From NCBI GenBank assembly GCA_030427705.1, contig JAUIBR010000022.1, positions 46,501 through 110,500 of the forward strand: a stretch of DNA of 64,000 nt, in the 5' to 3' direction. The translations under genes were made by a program, and so were the position numbers. Below are positions 35,092-42,981 of this stretch, piece after piece. Each line of letters begins with the position of its first letter. The stretch's first letter is position 1. Origin of the DNA: a bacterium (GTDB lineage Bacteria; Myxococcota_A; Bradymonadia; Bradymonadales; Bradymonadaceae). The notes beneath the pieces were generated by a model. The model saw only the letters and a list, made by a program, of their open reading frames with translations. It had not been told where the DNA came from and ran no database searches.

Positions 35092-35786
35092 TTTCGACTC
35101 CGAATGATATCCTCGACTTCCAGATACAAGGTCTCGACCTTGGCCTGTTTCAGTCGAACGCGCACAGAAATCCAAAGTAACGCGACGAAGAAAACCAGCC
35201 ACGCCAGCATGGAAATGCCAAACACTTGCGCAATCTCTGGTGCAAGACCTTCACCGCCTTCTCGCTCGACGACCGGATGCAATCCTCCCCATTTTCGCAC
35301 TGAGTAATGGATGATCGGGATGTCGACAAACGCGAATACAGCCAAGACCGCAGAAACCTTCTTTATCCGGTCGCTGGGTTGCGCAAATGCGCGCAGCAGG
35401 AAGTAGCCGCCGTAGAGCAAAAACAGCACAAATGACGCGGTCAGTTGTGGATCCCACGTCCACGCTTTGCCCCAAGCCTTCAGCGCCCAGAGTGGCCCGG
35501 AAACCAAGACGTAGAGCATGAACAAGAGCCCCAGTTCCACCCCCGCTTGCGCGGCCATATCCCAACCGTCTTTCGGCTTGAGCAGGTAAAACAGGCTAGC
35601 CGCCGATGTCACGGTGAAGCCCGCGTAGGCACACATCGCGGCAGGAACGTGGGTATAAAAGATCTTTTGGACGATACCCATCGTGGATTCGATGGGGGCT
35701 TGGAAAAACACCATCCATAGCGAGCCAATCACCAGGAGTGATGCGGCTGCCAAGACAGGCCAATATAGCTTGGAAAGTGCTTTCAT
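35088..35786 (-). CDS. ccmC: Cytochrome c maturation protein CcmC
   Basis: The 232-residue membrane protein has six segments and the CcmC tryptophan-rich motif GKAWTWDPQLTASFVLFLLY (about residues 110-129) flanked by the conserved histidines in YTHVPAAMCAYAG and IIHYSVRKWGGLHP. CcmC transfers haem to CcmE. It is separated from the other ccm genes by about 6 kb that includes moaA and the cpaF-2 operon. It starts the ccmC-ccmD-small-gene unit, 39 bases after obg. Confidence 0.92.
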   Translation of the reverse strand: MKALSKLYWPVLAAASLLVIGSLWMVFFQAPIESTMGIVQKIFYTHVPAAMCAYAGFTVTSAASLFYLLKPKDGWDMAAQAGVELGLLFMLYVLVSGPLWALKAWGKAWTWDPQLTASFVLFLLYGGYFLLRAFAQPSDRIKKVSAVLAVFAFVDIPIIHYSVRKWGGLHPVVEREGGEGLAPEIAQVFGISMLAWLVFFVALLWISVRVRLKQAKVETLYLEVEDIIRSRK

Positions 35787-35825
35787 ACGGTCCTCTCGCT
35801 GACAGCTATAACACAGCCCATTTGG

Positions 35826-36878
35826 CTAAGACAGTTCCCACGCTTCCTTATCTTCCACAAACTGCCCCTCTTCCACGGCACGTCCCATCGCATCCGTGAG
35901 GGCATCGAGATTGATATGGCCAGCCGCTGAAATCGCCAAGAATGGGTATCCAAGTTCGTCCTCGAAGTAGGCACGCAGTGCCTCTTCTTTCTCGCGAACG
36001 AACGGGAGATCGCACTTATTCAGCACCACCAATTGCGGACGCTCGGCGAGCTCCGGATTGAAGTTCTCAAGCTCTTTGCAGATCCGATGGAAGTCCTCAA
36101 TCGGGTCGCGCTCATCCTCGTGGCCCTCAAGCTGCTGGGTCACTTCTACGATGTGCACGATAAGATTTGTGCGTTCGATATGCTTCAGAAACTGAATACC
36201 AAGCCCGTGACCTTCGTGCGCCCCCTCAATCAAACCAGGGATATCCGCGATCACGAACTCCTTCGTCATCTTCCAGCGCACGACACCAAGATTTGGGACC
36301 AACGTCGTGAATGGATAGGCAGCGATCTTTGGGCGAGCGTTGGATAACGCGGCGATGAGCGTGGACTTACCGACCGATGGATAGCCCACCAATGCGATGT
36401 CGGCGATAAGCTTAAGCTCAAGGTGGATCTTCTTCTCTTCCCCGGGCCAACCTGGTGTGCACTTCTTCGGGGTTCGATTCGTAGCGGTCGCATAACGAGA
36501 GTTTCCAAACCCTCCGTCACCGCCCGTTGCGACGACGACTTCCTGGCCTTCCTTAACCAGATCGCCAAGGACCTCGCCTGTATCGACATCCTTAATGATC
36601 GTGCCAACAGGAACATCGTGGATGGCAGACTCACCATCCTTGCCAGTCATGTTCTTTGGACCACCATGCAGGCCATTTTTGGCCTTGATGTAACGCACAT
36701 GTCGAAAGTCAGCGAGCGTGTTGCAGTTGTTCGTGGCACGAAAAACCACGTCACCGCCGCGACCGCCATCTCCGCCAGCCGGGCCACCTCTGGGCACATA
36801 CTTCTCGCGGCGAAACGCAACGACACCGTCGCCACCTTTTCCCGCCTTAACCTCGACTGTCGCTTCATCAACAAACAT
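35826..36878 (-). CDS. obg: GTPase Obg/CgtA
   Basis: The 350-residue protein has the glycine-rich Obg fold (residues 1-158: GKGGDGVVAFRREKYVPRGG, GGDGGRGGDVVFRA) and a G domain with GYPSVGKST, DIPGLIEGAHEGHGLG and NKCD motifs. It lacks a long C-terminal extension. Obg assists assembly of the large ribosomal subunit. Placement after rplU-rpmA is the usual bacterial order. A hairpin separates it from rpmA. Confidence 0.95.
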   Translation of the reverse strand: MFVDEATVEVKAGKGGDGVVAFRREKYVPRGGPAGGDGGRGGDVVFRATNNCNTLADFRHVRYIKAKNGLHGGPKNMTGKDGESAIHDVPVGTIIKDVDTGEVLGDLVKEGQEVVVATGGDGGFGNSRYATATNRTPKKCTPGWPGEEKKIHLELKLIADIALVGYPSVGKSTLIAALSNARPKIAAYPFTTLVPNLGVVRWKMTKEFVIADIPGLIEGAHEGHGLGIQFLKHIERTNLIVHIVEVTQQLEGHEDERDPIEDFHRICKELENFNPELAERPQLVVLNKCDLPFVREKEEALRAYFEDELGYPFLAISAAGHINLDALTDAMGRAVEEGQFVEDKEAWELS

Positions 36879-36924
36879 GACTACCTTCCCGAGGTGTGAT
36901 TATGCCCGGATACCTGATGGACAC

Positions 36925-36952
36925 AAAAAACGCCCCGTGTTCCCACGGAGCG
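36925..36952 (-). terminator. Terminator-like hairpin between rpmA and obg
   Basis: On the minus strand CGCTCCGTG-GGAA-CACGGGGCG is followed by TTTTTT. It probably ends part of the rplU-rpmA transcripts and lowers obg expression relative to the ribosomal proteins. Confidence 0.7.
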
Positions 36953-36976
36953 CCAAAGATTCGGTGCAGCTGGCCG

Positions 36977-37243
36977 TTACTCGGCAGCAGCCTCTTGTGG
37001 GAGGACCGAAACGACCTTCTGTCCGCGGACTTCGCGGAACTTCACAACACCGTCAACGGTTGCGAAGATCGTATAATCGCGGCCGAGTCCAACGCCTTTG
37101 CCTGGCTTCATCTTCGTACCGCATTGACGGACGATGATGTTTCCAGCGCGAACGACTTCGCCACCAAACTTCTTAACGCCGCGTCGTTTACTTTCCGAAT
37201 CGCGGCCGTTTCTTGAACTACCTTGGCCTTTCTTATGAGCCAT
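36977..37243 (-). CDS. rpmA: 50S ribosomal protein L27
   Basis: The 88-residue product begins [20 protein letters not shown] and contains [18 protein letters not shown] and HPG-loop-equivalent positions of L27. The Ala-Lys-rich N-terminus has no extra cleaved extension. It lies 29 bases after rplU and upstream of obg. Confidence 0.96.
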   Translation of the reverse strand: MAHKKGQGSSRNGRDSESKRRGVKKFGGEVVRAGNIIVRQCGTKMKPGKGVGLGRDYTIFATVDGVVKFREVRGQKVVSVLPQEAAAE

Positions 37244-37272
37244 TTGTCTACTCCTAGCCTATGCGTCGGAAA

Positions 37273-37584
37273 CTACGCGTTAACTTCAGTGATGCGTACG
37301 CGAGTGAAGTGCTGACGATGACCGTTTTTGATCATGTAGCCTTTGCGTCGCTTCTTCTTGAAAATGAGAACCTTTCGGTCTCGGCCTTGCGTGACGACGT
37401 TAGCTTTCACCGATGCGCCATCAACCAGCGGTGCGCCGATCTTGATGTCGTCGCCGTCACCAACAGCGAGAACTTGATCGAAGACGACTTCGTCGCCCTT
37501 AGCAGCATCGAGCTTCTCGATGTTGAATTCGTCGCCAGCTTTTACGCGGTATTGCTTACCGCCCGTCTTAATTACTGCATGCAT
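37273..37584 (-). CDS. rplU: 50S ribosomal protein L21
   Basis: The start at 37584 (MHAVIKTGGKQYRVKAGDEF) gives 103 residues, the standard length of L21, and has a TTAGGAG-type ribosome site; the longer frame from 37605 is not used. The C-terminus has FKKKRRKGYMIKNGHRQHFT, typical of L21. It is the first gene of the rplU-rpmA-obg cluster. Confidence 0.96.
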   Translation of the reverse strand: MHAVIKTGGKQYRVKAGDEFNIEKLDAAKGDEVVFDQVLAVGDGDDIKIGAPLVDGASVKANVVTQGRDRKVLIFKKKRRKGYMIKNGHRQHFTRVRITEVNA

Positions 37585-37621
37585 CGGAAATCTCCTAAAC
37601 GTCACGCCTCATCATATAAAC

Positions 37622-37650
37622 CCGCGACACTAACCATTAAAATTGCGGGT
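37622..37650 (-). promoter_or_regulatory. rplU leader hairpin (candidate autoregulatory leader)
   Basis: In the rplU 5' leader, ACCCGC and GCGGGT can pair around a 17- to 19-base loop. L21 leaders with conserved structures are known in Firmicutes; homology here is not claimed. Confidence 0.3.
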
Positions 37651-37665
37651 CCCGGAGGGCTGAGA

Positions 37666-37694
37666 AACATACAGATGGAGGGTGCCCTCGTCAA
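37666..37694 (-). promoter_or_regulatory. Promoter of rplU-rpmA-obg
   Basis: On the minus strand TTGACG (37694-37689), a 17-base spacer and TATGTT (37671-37666) form a sigma-70-like promoter about 80 bases before the rplU start. Confidence 0.55.
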
Positions 37695-37720
37695 GGACTT
37701 ACAGAATCTTTCTGAAACCC

Positions 37721-38422
37721 TTATTCTATGCGGCCCAGAGCGTGTTCGATGAGCTTTTCGGGGTGGTTTACTGTACGTAGATAATAATGTGCTCGGAGGA
37801 TCTGCTGCTCGTCTTCAGACAGGTCGGCGTGCCGCCCGAGCTCGCGGACGCGCTCTAGCCGAATGTGATAGAGACTTATCGCGGCAGCCACCGAGATATT
37901 GAAGCTTTGCGCAAAGCCGTCCATCGGGATGATGACCGAGGCATCTGAGGCATCAACCATCGCCTGCGACACGCCATCGCGCTCGTTCCCCAACACGATC
38001 GCAGTCGGTTTTGTGAAATCAATCTGGTCCAACGGCACCGCGGCATCAAGGTGCGTCACGATGATCTGGTACCCACGATCCTTTAGATGCACGGCGCATT
38101 CGGCTGGGTCAGTCCACTTATGAATATCCAGCCACTTGTCAGTTCCCTGCGTGACCCGGTTTGCAGCTTTGAACTTCTCTTGCGTCTCGACCAAGTGCAT
38201 CGCCTGATAGCCCATGGCCTCGGCAGATCGCATTACGGCAGAGACATTGCCGCGATCGTACAACCCATCCAACACGGGCACGACTGAGTACGTGCGGTTT
38301 GAAACCACACGCTCGATCTTCGCCTGCCGCTCAGGAGTTACAAACTCCGCCAAGTACGACAGTACTTCAGCAGAGGTAAGGTTCTGCCCGGCGATCTCAA
38401 AGCTGTCTTCGTAAGGAAACAT
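37721..38422 (-). CDS. TrmH/SpoU-family tRNA/rRNA 2'-O-methyltransferase
   Basis: The 233-residue protein carries the three SPOUT motifs: NVSAVMRSAEAMG (58-70), IVLGNERDGVS and MDGFAQSFNISVAAAISLYH. The order and the C-terminal extension resemble TrmH, which methylates G18 of tRNAs with S-adenosylmethionine, but the exact target is not certain. The gene lies upstream of the rplU promoter on the same strand, and divergently from a cytochrome lipoprotein gene. Confidence 0.85.
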   Translation of the reverse strand: MFPYEDSFEIAGQNLTSAEVLSYLAEFVTPERQAKIERVVSNRTYSVVPVLDGLYDRGNVSAVMRSAEAMGYQAMHLVETQEKFKAANRVTQGTDKWLDIHKWTDPAECAVHLKDRGYQIIVTHLDAAVPLDQIDFTKPTAIVLGNERDGVSQAMVDASDASVIIPMDGFAQSFNISVAAAISLYHIRLERVRELGRHADLSEDEQQILRAHYYLRTVNHPEKLIEHALGRIE

Positions 38423-38595
38423 GGCGCACTCCTCTAGCGCTCATCCGGCCGGGATTCCAGTGTGAAAAGTAGGGTTGGTGCCAAATCCAACGAATCGAGT
38501 TGGTTTGTGGATCGAAAAGCGATCGCATTGTACCCTTCCCTTCGTTGCCAGTTTCGATGATCATTGGGCAACTCGTTTTGGAAAGTGGAGTAACA

Positions 38596-39084
38596 ATGCG
38601 ACAGTCGGTGTGTTTGACGGTCCTCATTTTTGCATTTATCGCGTTGGGATGTACGCCAGAAAGCCTTGAAGGGTTTGAGCCTGCGAACAATGCAAACAAC
38701 GCAAACAACGCAAACAACTCTAACAACGCCAACAACACGAATGGCGGCGGAACCTTCACCGCTGAGTTCGTGGCTGTATCAGGCATTCTGGCCCAAGAGT
38801 GCGGTGCACCGGCGTGCCATGGCTCTGCGGCCGCGAACGCATTTGCGCTACCTACAGACCAAAACGCGACCCCAGCGGAAATGCAGGCTGGCCTGGCGGG
38901 AAACGGGGCGAGCGGTATGCCGCTGGTAGCGCCCGGAAATGCTGCGGGAAGCGATATCTGGGACCGGATGACGCGAATGACTTCCGACCCTCAGTACATG
39001 CCACTTGGCGGAATTGTGCTTGAGCAATCGCAATACACAGCGATTGAAACCTGGATCAACAACGGCGCGGTCTACACCGAATAG
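38596..39084 (+). CDS. Lipoprotein with CX4CH haem motif and Asn-rich linker
   Basis: The ATG at 38596 (MRQSVCLTVLIFAFIALGC, C19 as lipid site) has a GTGGAG ribosome site; the open frame extends upstream without a better start. Residues 31-49 form an Asn-rich linker (NNANNANNANNSNN). The domain has QECGAPACHG, a CX4CH motif (C69, C74, H75), and a later YMPLGG (M135) that could supply the sixth haem ligand. It ends with a helix WINNGAVY. It is probably a monohaem c-type cytochrome on the cell surface. It converges on the BNR lipoprotein with no gap. Confidence 0.78.
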   Translation: MRQSVCLTVLIFAFIALGCTPESLEGFEPANNANNANNANNSNNANNTNGGGTFTAEFVAVSGILAQECGAPACHGSAAANAFALPTDQNATPAEMQAGLAGNGASGMPLVAPGNAAGSDIWDRMTRMTSDPQYMPLGGIVLEQSQYTAIETWINNGAVYTE

Positions 39085-41229
39085 TCATTTGCCGTAGATT
39101 CTCAGAAGCGCGAATCCTAGCGCTGAGGCGAATGCGACCACCGCGAACGCCAATATCCCCACAAATCCCTCACCATAACGCCCGGTTCCAATAGGCGTCT
39201 GCCCATAGTAGATGCCCTGAGGTGTTGTGATGTAGACATCGCGGCCTATCGACAACATTTCGAGGGTGTGCGGTGGGTCCGTCGCCCCTTCGGGCCACAA
39301 CAGGTCGAAGTCTCGGATCTTCGCGGGTTCGTCGATATCCGGAATGACATACAGGGTGGAAGTGCCGACAAGAGATACGCCCAGCACGTTTATCCGCTTC
39401 TCGTTCATCGTGAAGTCAATTGCACCAACCCATGGGCCGCTCATGTCCGACCAGCTCGCGCCGCCGTCTTTGCTTAGCATCAGCCCCTCCCAGTCTGCTG
39501 CTGCCAAAGCGCTCAGGTCCTCGCGAGAGGTGCGTTTGATGATGACCCTTTCATCACCTGACTTGGATTTAGGGAAACTGTGGACCGCGGTCCAAGAAGC
39601 ACCAAGATCCTGAGAACGCCACAACTGTGTCGGGGTTCCCAATCGTTCGGAGTGTTCAGCGATATAGATCGTGTCCAGTCCGCCGGAGATAAAGCGGGTA
39701 ATGGTCGACGCGCGAAGTGTTCGCAACAACGCGTCGCTGATCTCGACCTCGCGCCAGTTTTCGCCAGCATCCGTCGAAACGTAAAATCCGCGGTGACGCG
39801 TCCACACAGACCAGGTGTCGTTGTCGATCGAGATATCGGCGACCGTGGTCCTTGGGAGCCAAGTTTCACCATGCCGTTGAGGCGTAAATGTTGCCGAAGA
39901 TTCCTCAACCATCGGAAGCGTCTTTGTGCTTTTCGCCCCGTCCAGCGCCATGATCTCGCCCGAGAACGTGCCAGAAATCAGGGTCTTGCCCGACATTGCC
40001 ATCGCACCCGTTGCCCGGTCATGCAGTTTGTTCCAGCGACCTTGCTTCGGGCCACCAGCAAGGTGATAGACGCCTGCCTCGGTCGCCACGGTAAAACGAC
40101 CATCCACAAGATCAGCATCAAGCGGGAACGAAGCGCGAAGTGAGTCACTCCAGTCTGCCCAGTTCGCACCATGATCTGTCGACCGGATCACGCCCTGTCC
40201 CAGCGTGGAGGCATAGAGCGTCTTGCCCACGTAGGCGAATCCAGAGATTCCACGCGCATCCGGGTCAGCTTCGCGGACAGCCTCCCAACCCGTCGCTGAG
40301 ATGGTCGTGCGCCAGATCGACCCATCGATACACCCAACGAACACCGAGTGCCCATTTGGCGTACGAAACACCTTCACAACCTCAATTTCGGGGCCGTTTG
40401 GTGGCCAATATGGAATCCACTGCTCACCGTCGTCGTCGCTCCGAAAAATGCTGTTGGTGGTCGACAACAGGACAGTTCGAGAAGCCGGAATGGCAACAAT
40501 CTGGCGATCAACATCGGGAAGGACGCTAATCAGAATCCATTCTCCGTCTGCTTCACGTCGATAAATCCGGAGTTGGTCGCTCAGGACCGTGACCAGGTCG
40601 AAGTCGCGTGTCTTCGAACGCGGCAAGAAGTTTCGGATGACGGGCGGCACCGGCTGCGCATCGTCGAAATCAAACGACACACCTTCCAGCGACACAGCCG
40701 TCCAATCGCCCATGCCTTCTAAACGCCAGACCTTGCGGGCCTGAATGGCATACAGAACCCCATCCGAAGTGGTCAAACGAATCGGGTCACTGGCGAGGTC
40801 ATCACCTTCGTCTTCGGGAAGGCGCATCAACGACCAGGTACGGCCCGCGTCATCGGATACCCACAGTCGATTGTGATTCGAAACGGATGACTGCAGCGCC
40901 AAGAACACCCGCTCACCGACACCGACAAACGCTCGCTCCCTTGGGAACGTAAACTCGCGCTGGGGATACCGGAGGGGATCGAGGCGTGCCATTCGGTAGG
41001 ATGGCAAAAGCTGTGGCTGCACCTCTTCCCAATCCCTTCCGTCGCTCAGGAAGATTGCTTGATTCGTCGGTGCGATCAGCTTCGTGCTTGCGCCCGATTC
41101 AACAGTGGTGAGCGTGAAGACGGCTCCGCCAGGTGGAAGAGGAACGGGATGCATTCGCATAACCGCGCGCTCAGACTCGCAGCCCAAGGCCACGAGTCCC
41201 CACGCCAATAGCAGCAGGAGTCTCTTCAA
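39085..41229 (-). CDS. BNR-repeat beta-propeller lipoprotein with C-terminal membrane helix
   Basis: The protein starts MKRLLLLLAWGLVALGC (lipobox ALGC). It contains at least six Asp boxes (S-x-D-x-G-x-x-W), including SDDAGRTW, SDDDGEQW, STDHGANW, STDAGENW, SQDLGASW and SKDGGASW, spread over the 714 residues, as in sialidase- or Vps10-like propellers. Residues 690-710 form a hydrophobic helix (GILAFAVVAFASALGFALL). A lipoprotein with a C-terminal helix is unusual and could be anchored at both ends. It is 3 bases downstream of the OmpA gene. No sialidase catalytic residues were identified. Confidence 0.78.
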   Translation of the reverse strand: MKRLLLLLAWGLVALGCESERAVMRMHPVPLPPGGAVFTLTTVESGASTKLIAPTNQAIFLSDGRDWEEVQPQLLPSYRMARLDPLRYPQREFTFPRERAFVGVGERVFLALQSSVSNHNRLWVSDDAGRTWSLMRLPEDEGDDLASDPIRLTTSDGVLYAIQARKVWRLEGMGDWTAVSLEGVSFDFDDAQPVPPVIRNFLPRSKTRDFDLVTVLSDQLRIYRREADGEWILISVLPDVDRQIVAIPASRTVLLSTTNSIFRSDDDGEQWIPYWPPNGPEIEVVKVFRTPNGHSVFVGCIDGSIWRTTISATGWEAVREADPDARGISGFAYVGKTLYASTLGQGVIRSTDHGANWADWSDSLRASFPLDADLVDGRFTVATEAGVYHLAGGPKQGRWNKLHDRATGAMAMSGKTLISGTFSGEIMALDGAKSTKTLPMVEESSATFTPQRHGETWLPRTTVADISIDNDTWSVWTRHRGFYVSTDAGENWREVEISDALLRTLRASTITRFISGGLDTIYIAEHSERLGTPTQLWRSQDLGASWTAVHSFPKSKSGDERVIIKRTSREDLSALAAADWEGLMLSKDGGASWSDMSGPWVGAIDFTMNEKRINVLGVSLVGTSTLYVIPDIDEPAKIRDFDLLWPEGATDPPHTLEMLSIGRDVYITTPQGIYYGQTPIGTGRYGEGFVGILAFAVVAFASALGFALLRIYGK

Positions 41230-41232
41230 AGG

Positions 41233-42981
41233 CTAGTAGCCTCGCATCTCGAGGATGGTGAACTCCACGCGCCGGTTGTACGAGCGGCCTTCCGCCGTCT
41301 CGTTATCCCGGATCGGTCGAGTTTCACCGTAGCCCACGGCCTCAAGGCGGCCTTCAGCGATACCTTTGTCGGTCAGGTAGCGCTGTACCGACTCGGCACG
41401 ACCTTGGGACAAAGTGAGGTTGAACTCATCACTGCCGCGGCTATCGGTGTGCCCTTCAACCCGGATCTTCTCGATCTGTGGATTGGCTTTCATGACCTCG
41501 ACCACAGCATCCAGAATCTCAAACGACTTCTTCTGAATCGTCGTCTTGCCGGTGTTGAAGTACACCTGCTCGGTAATGATGATGCGGTCGCGAGAGATAT
41601 GAACCTTGTCGTTCGGGTCATCAGGACAACCATCGTCATCCAGGAAGTCGTTGAACGTCTCGGGGTCATTCGGGCAGTTGTCCGAGGTATCCGGGATTCC
41701 ATCCTGATCGTTGTCCGTGTCTGGGCAACCATCCGAGTCTTGGAAACGGTCGATGTCTTCTGGGTCTTCCGGACACTTGTCCATGTCGTTCGGGATACCG
41801 TCGCCATCGAGGTCGTTGTCGGGGCAGCCATCCGGTCCAATGCTCACACCCTCAGGCGTATTGTCGCATTTGTCTTGGTCGTCTGGGATGCCGTCGCCAT
41901 CGTTGTCTGAGTCTGGGCAACCATCGAGGTCCTCGAAGCCATCGAAGTCTTCGGCAGCCTGCGGGCATTTGTCGTACACGCCGTAAATGCCGTCGCCGTC
42001 GTAGTCGTAGCCCCATTGACCGCCGGAAACCCATGGACCACCAAATCCGACAAACAGTCGGAAGTCAGGCGTTCCAATCGCGTCGGAGTTCATGCCGAAT
42101 CCAAAACCACCCGTAAGCGCCCAATCTTCGTGAACTCGGTATCGAAGTGCTGCTTTCAACTCCGCTGGAACTTCGCCTTCCTGAACGCCGCCTTGGCCTT
42201 CGGGTTTGCTTGCGACGCCGACGGCGCCATCAAGTTCGGTGATGAGATCGAGCGTATCGATGAACAGCGGCCACTGGGCGGCGACGCCCCAGATAATCTC
42301 GTCGCCGATGATCGCGTCGCGAAGTTGAACGGCTTCGTGTCGGTACATATAGCCAAGGTTCGCGCCGATCCGGATGCCGTTGCCAACGAAGAAGTCCGTG
42401 GCTCCGCGTGCTTCGATCGCAAACGACTCGTCACCCGCAAACGCGTCGTCGACGCCGGTTGGGATGTATCCGGCGAGCACGAACGCAAGCCCCAACGGGT
42501 TGCGCAGAATGTCCATGATCTGGAATTTGGTCGAGATGCGGATATCGTTGACCGCTTGCGACTTCAGCTCAGCCGTCGCTGGGTCAGCGCCGGGAGCCAG
42601 AATCGGCTCGAGGTCCTCGGTGCTCTGCGTCAGCAGTACCGGCACCAATAGACCAACTTCCATAAAATCAAAGAGACCGATATTGGCCGTGAGCGACAAG
42701 TGCACCTGACTGTCGACGATGCCCGTGAACTCTTCGCTCGCCGACGGCGCCACGAATGGGTCATTGGCAAAATCAAACCAAGCCGAAAAATCCGGATCCA
42801 GATGCGGGGCAACCTTGGAGCCATAGACGTTGATGAAGTCCGTAGGTCCAGGTCCAGGACGGAACCGCTGCAATTGCAGCTCAGGCAAGTCCTGTGCAGC
42901 GGAAATAGCCGGCGCAAGGCCGATGACCGCTAGCGTTGCCAACGCGATAAGAATTCGAGAGGTCCGTTCCAACATCATCAT
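41233..42981 (-). CDS. OmpA-family protein with thrombospondin type 3 repeats
   Basis: A signal peptide (MMMLERTSRILIALATLAVI) is followed by a beta-barrel-like region (residues about 30-325), then calcium-binding thrombospondin type 3 repeats (DGDGIPDDQDKC, DGCPDNDLDGDGIPNDMDKC, DNDQDGIPDTSDNC) and a C-terminal OmpA peptidoglycan-binding domain (VYFNTGKTTI, RVEGHTDSRGSDEFN, LSQGRAESV, SYNRRVEF). It should tether the outer membrane to peptidoglycan. The start overlaps the TPR gene stop by 4 bases (ATGA), so the two are coupled. Confidence 0.9.
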   Translation of the reverse strand: MMMLERTSRILIALATLAVIGLAPAISAAQDLPELQLQRFRPGPGPTDFINVYGSKVAPHLDPDFSAWFDFANDPFVAPSASEEFTGIVDSQVHLSLTANIGLFDFMEVGLLVPVLLTQSTEDLEPILAPGADPATAELKSQAVNDIRISTKFQIMDILRNPLGLAFVLAGYIPTGVDDAFAGDESFAIEARGATDFFVGNGIRIGANLGYMYRHEAVQLRDAIIGDEIIWGVAAQWPLFIDTLDLITELDGAVGVASKPEGQGGVQEGEVPAELKAALRYRVHEDWALTGGFGFGMNSDAIGTPDFRLFVGFGGPWVSGGQWGYDYDGDGIYGVYDKCPQAAEDFDGFEDLDGCPDSDNDGDGIPDDQDKCDNTPEGVSIGPDGCPDNDLDGDGIPNDMDKCPEDPEDIDRFQDSDGCPDTDNDQDGIPDTSDNCPNDPETFNDFLDDDGCPDDPNDKVHISRDRIIITEQVYFNTGKTTIQKKSFEILDAVVEVMKANPQIEKIRVEGHTDSRGSDEFNLTLSQGRAESVQRYLTDKGIAEGRLEAVGYGETRPIRDNETAEGRSYNRRVEFTILEMRGY

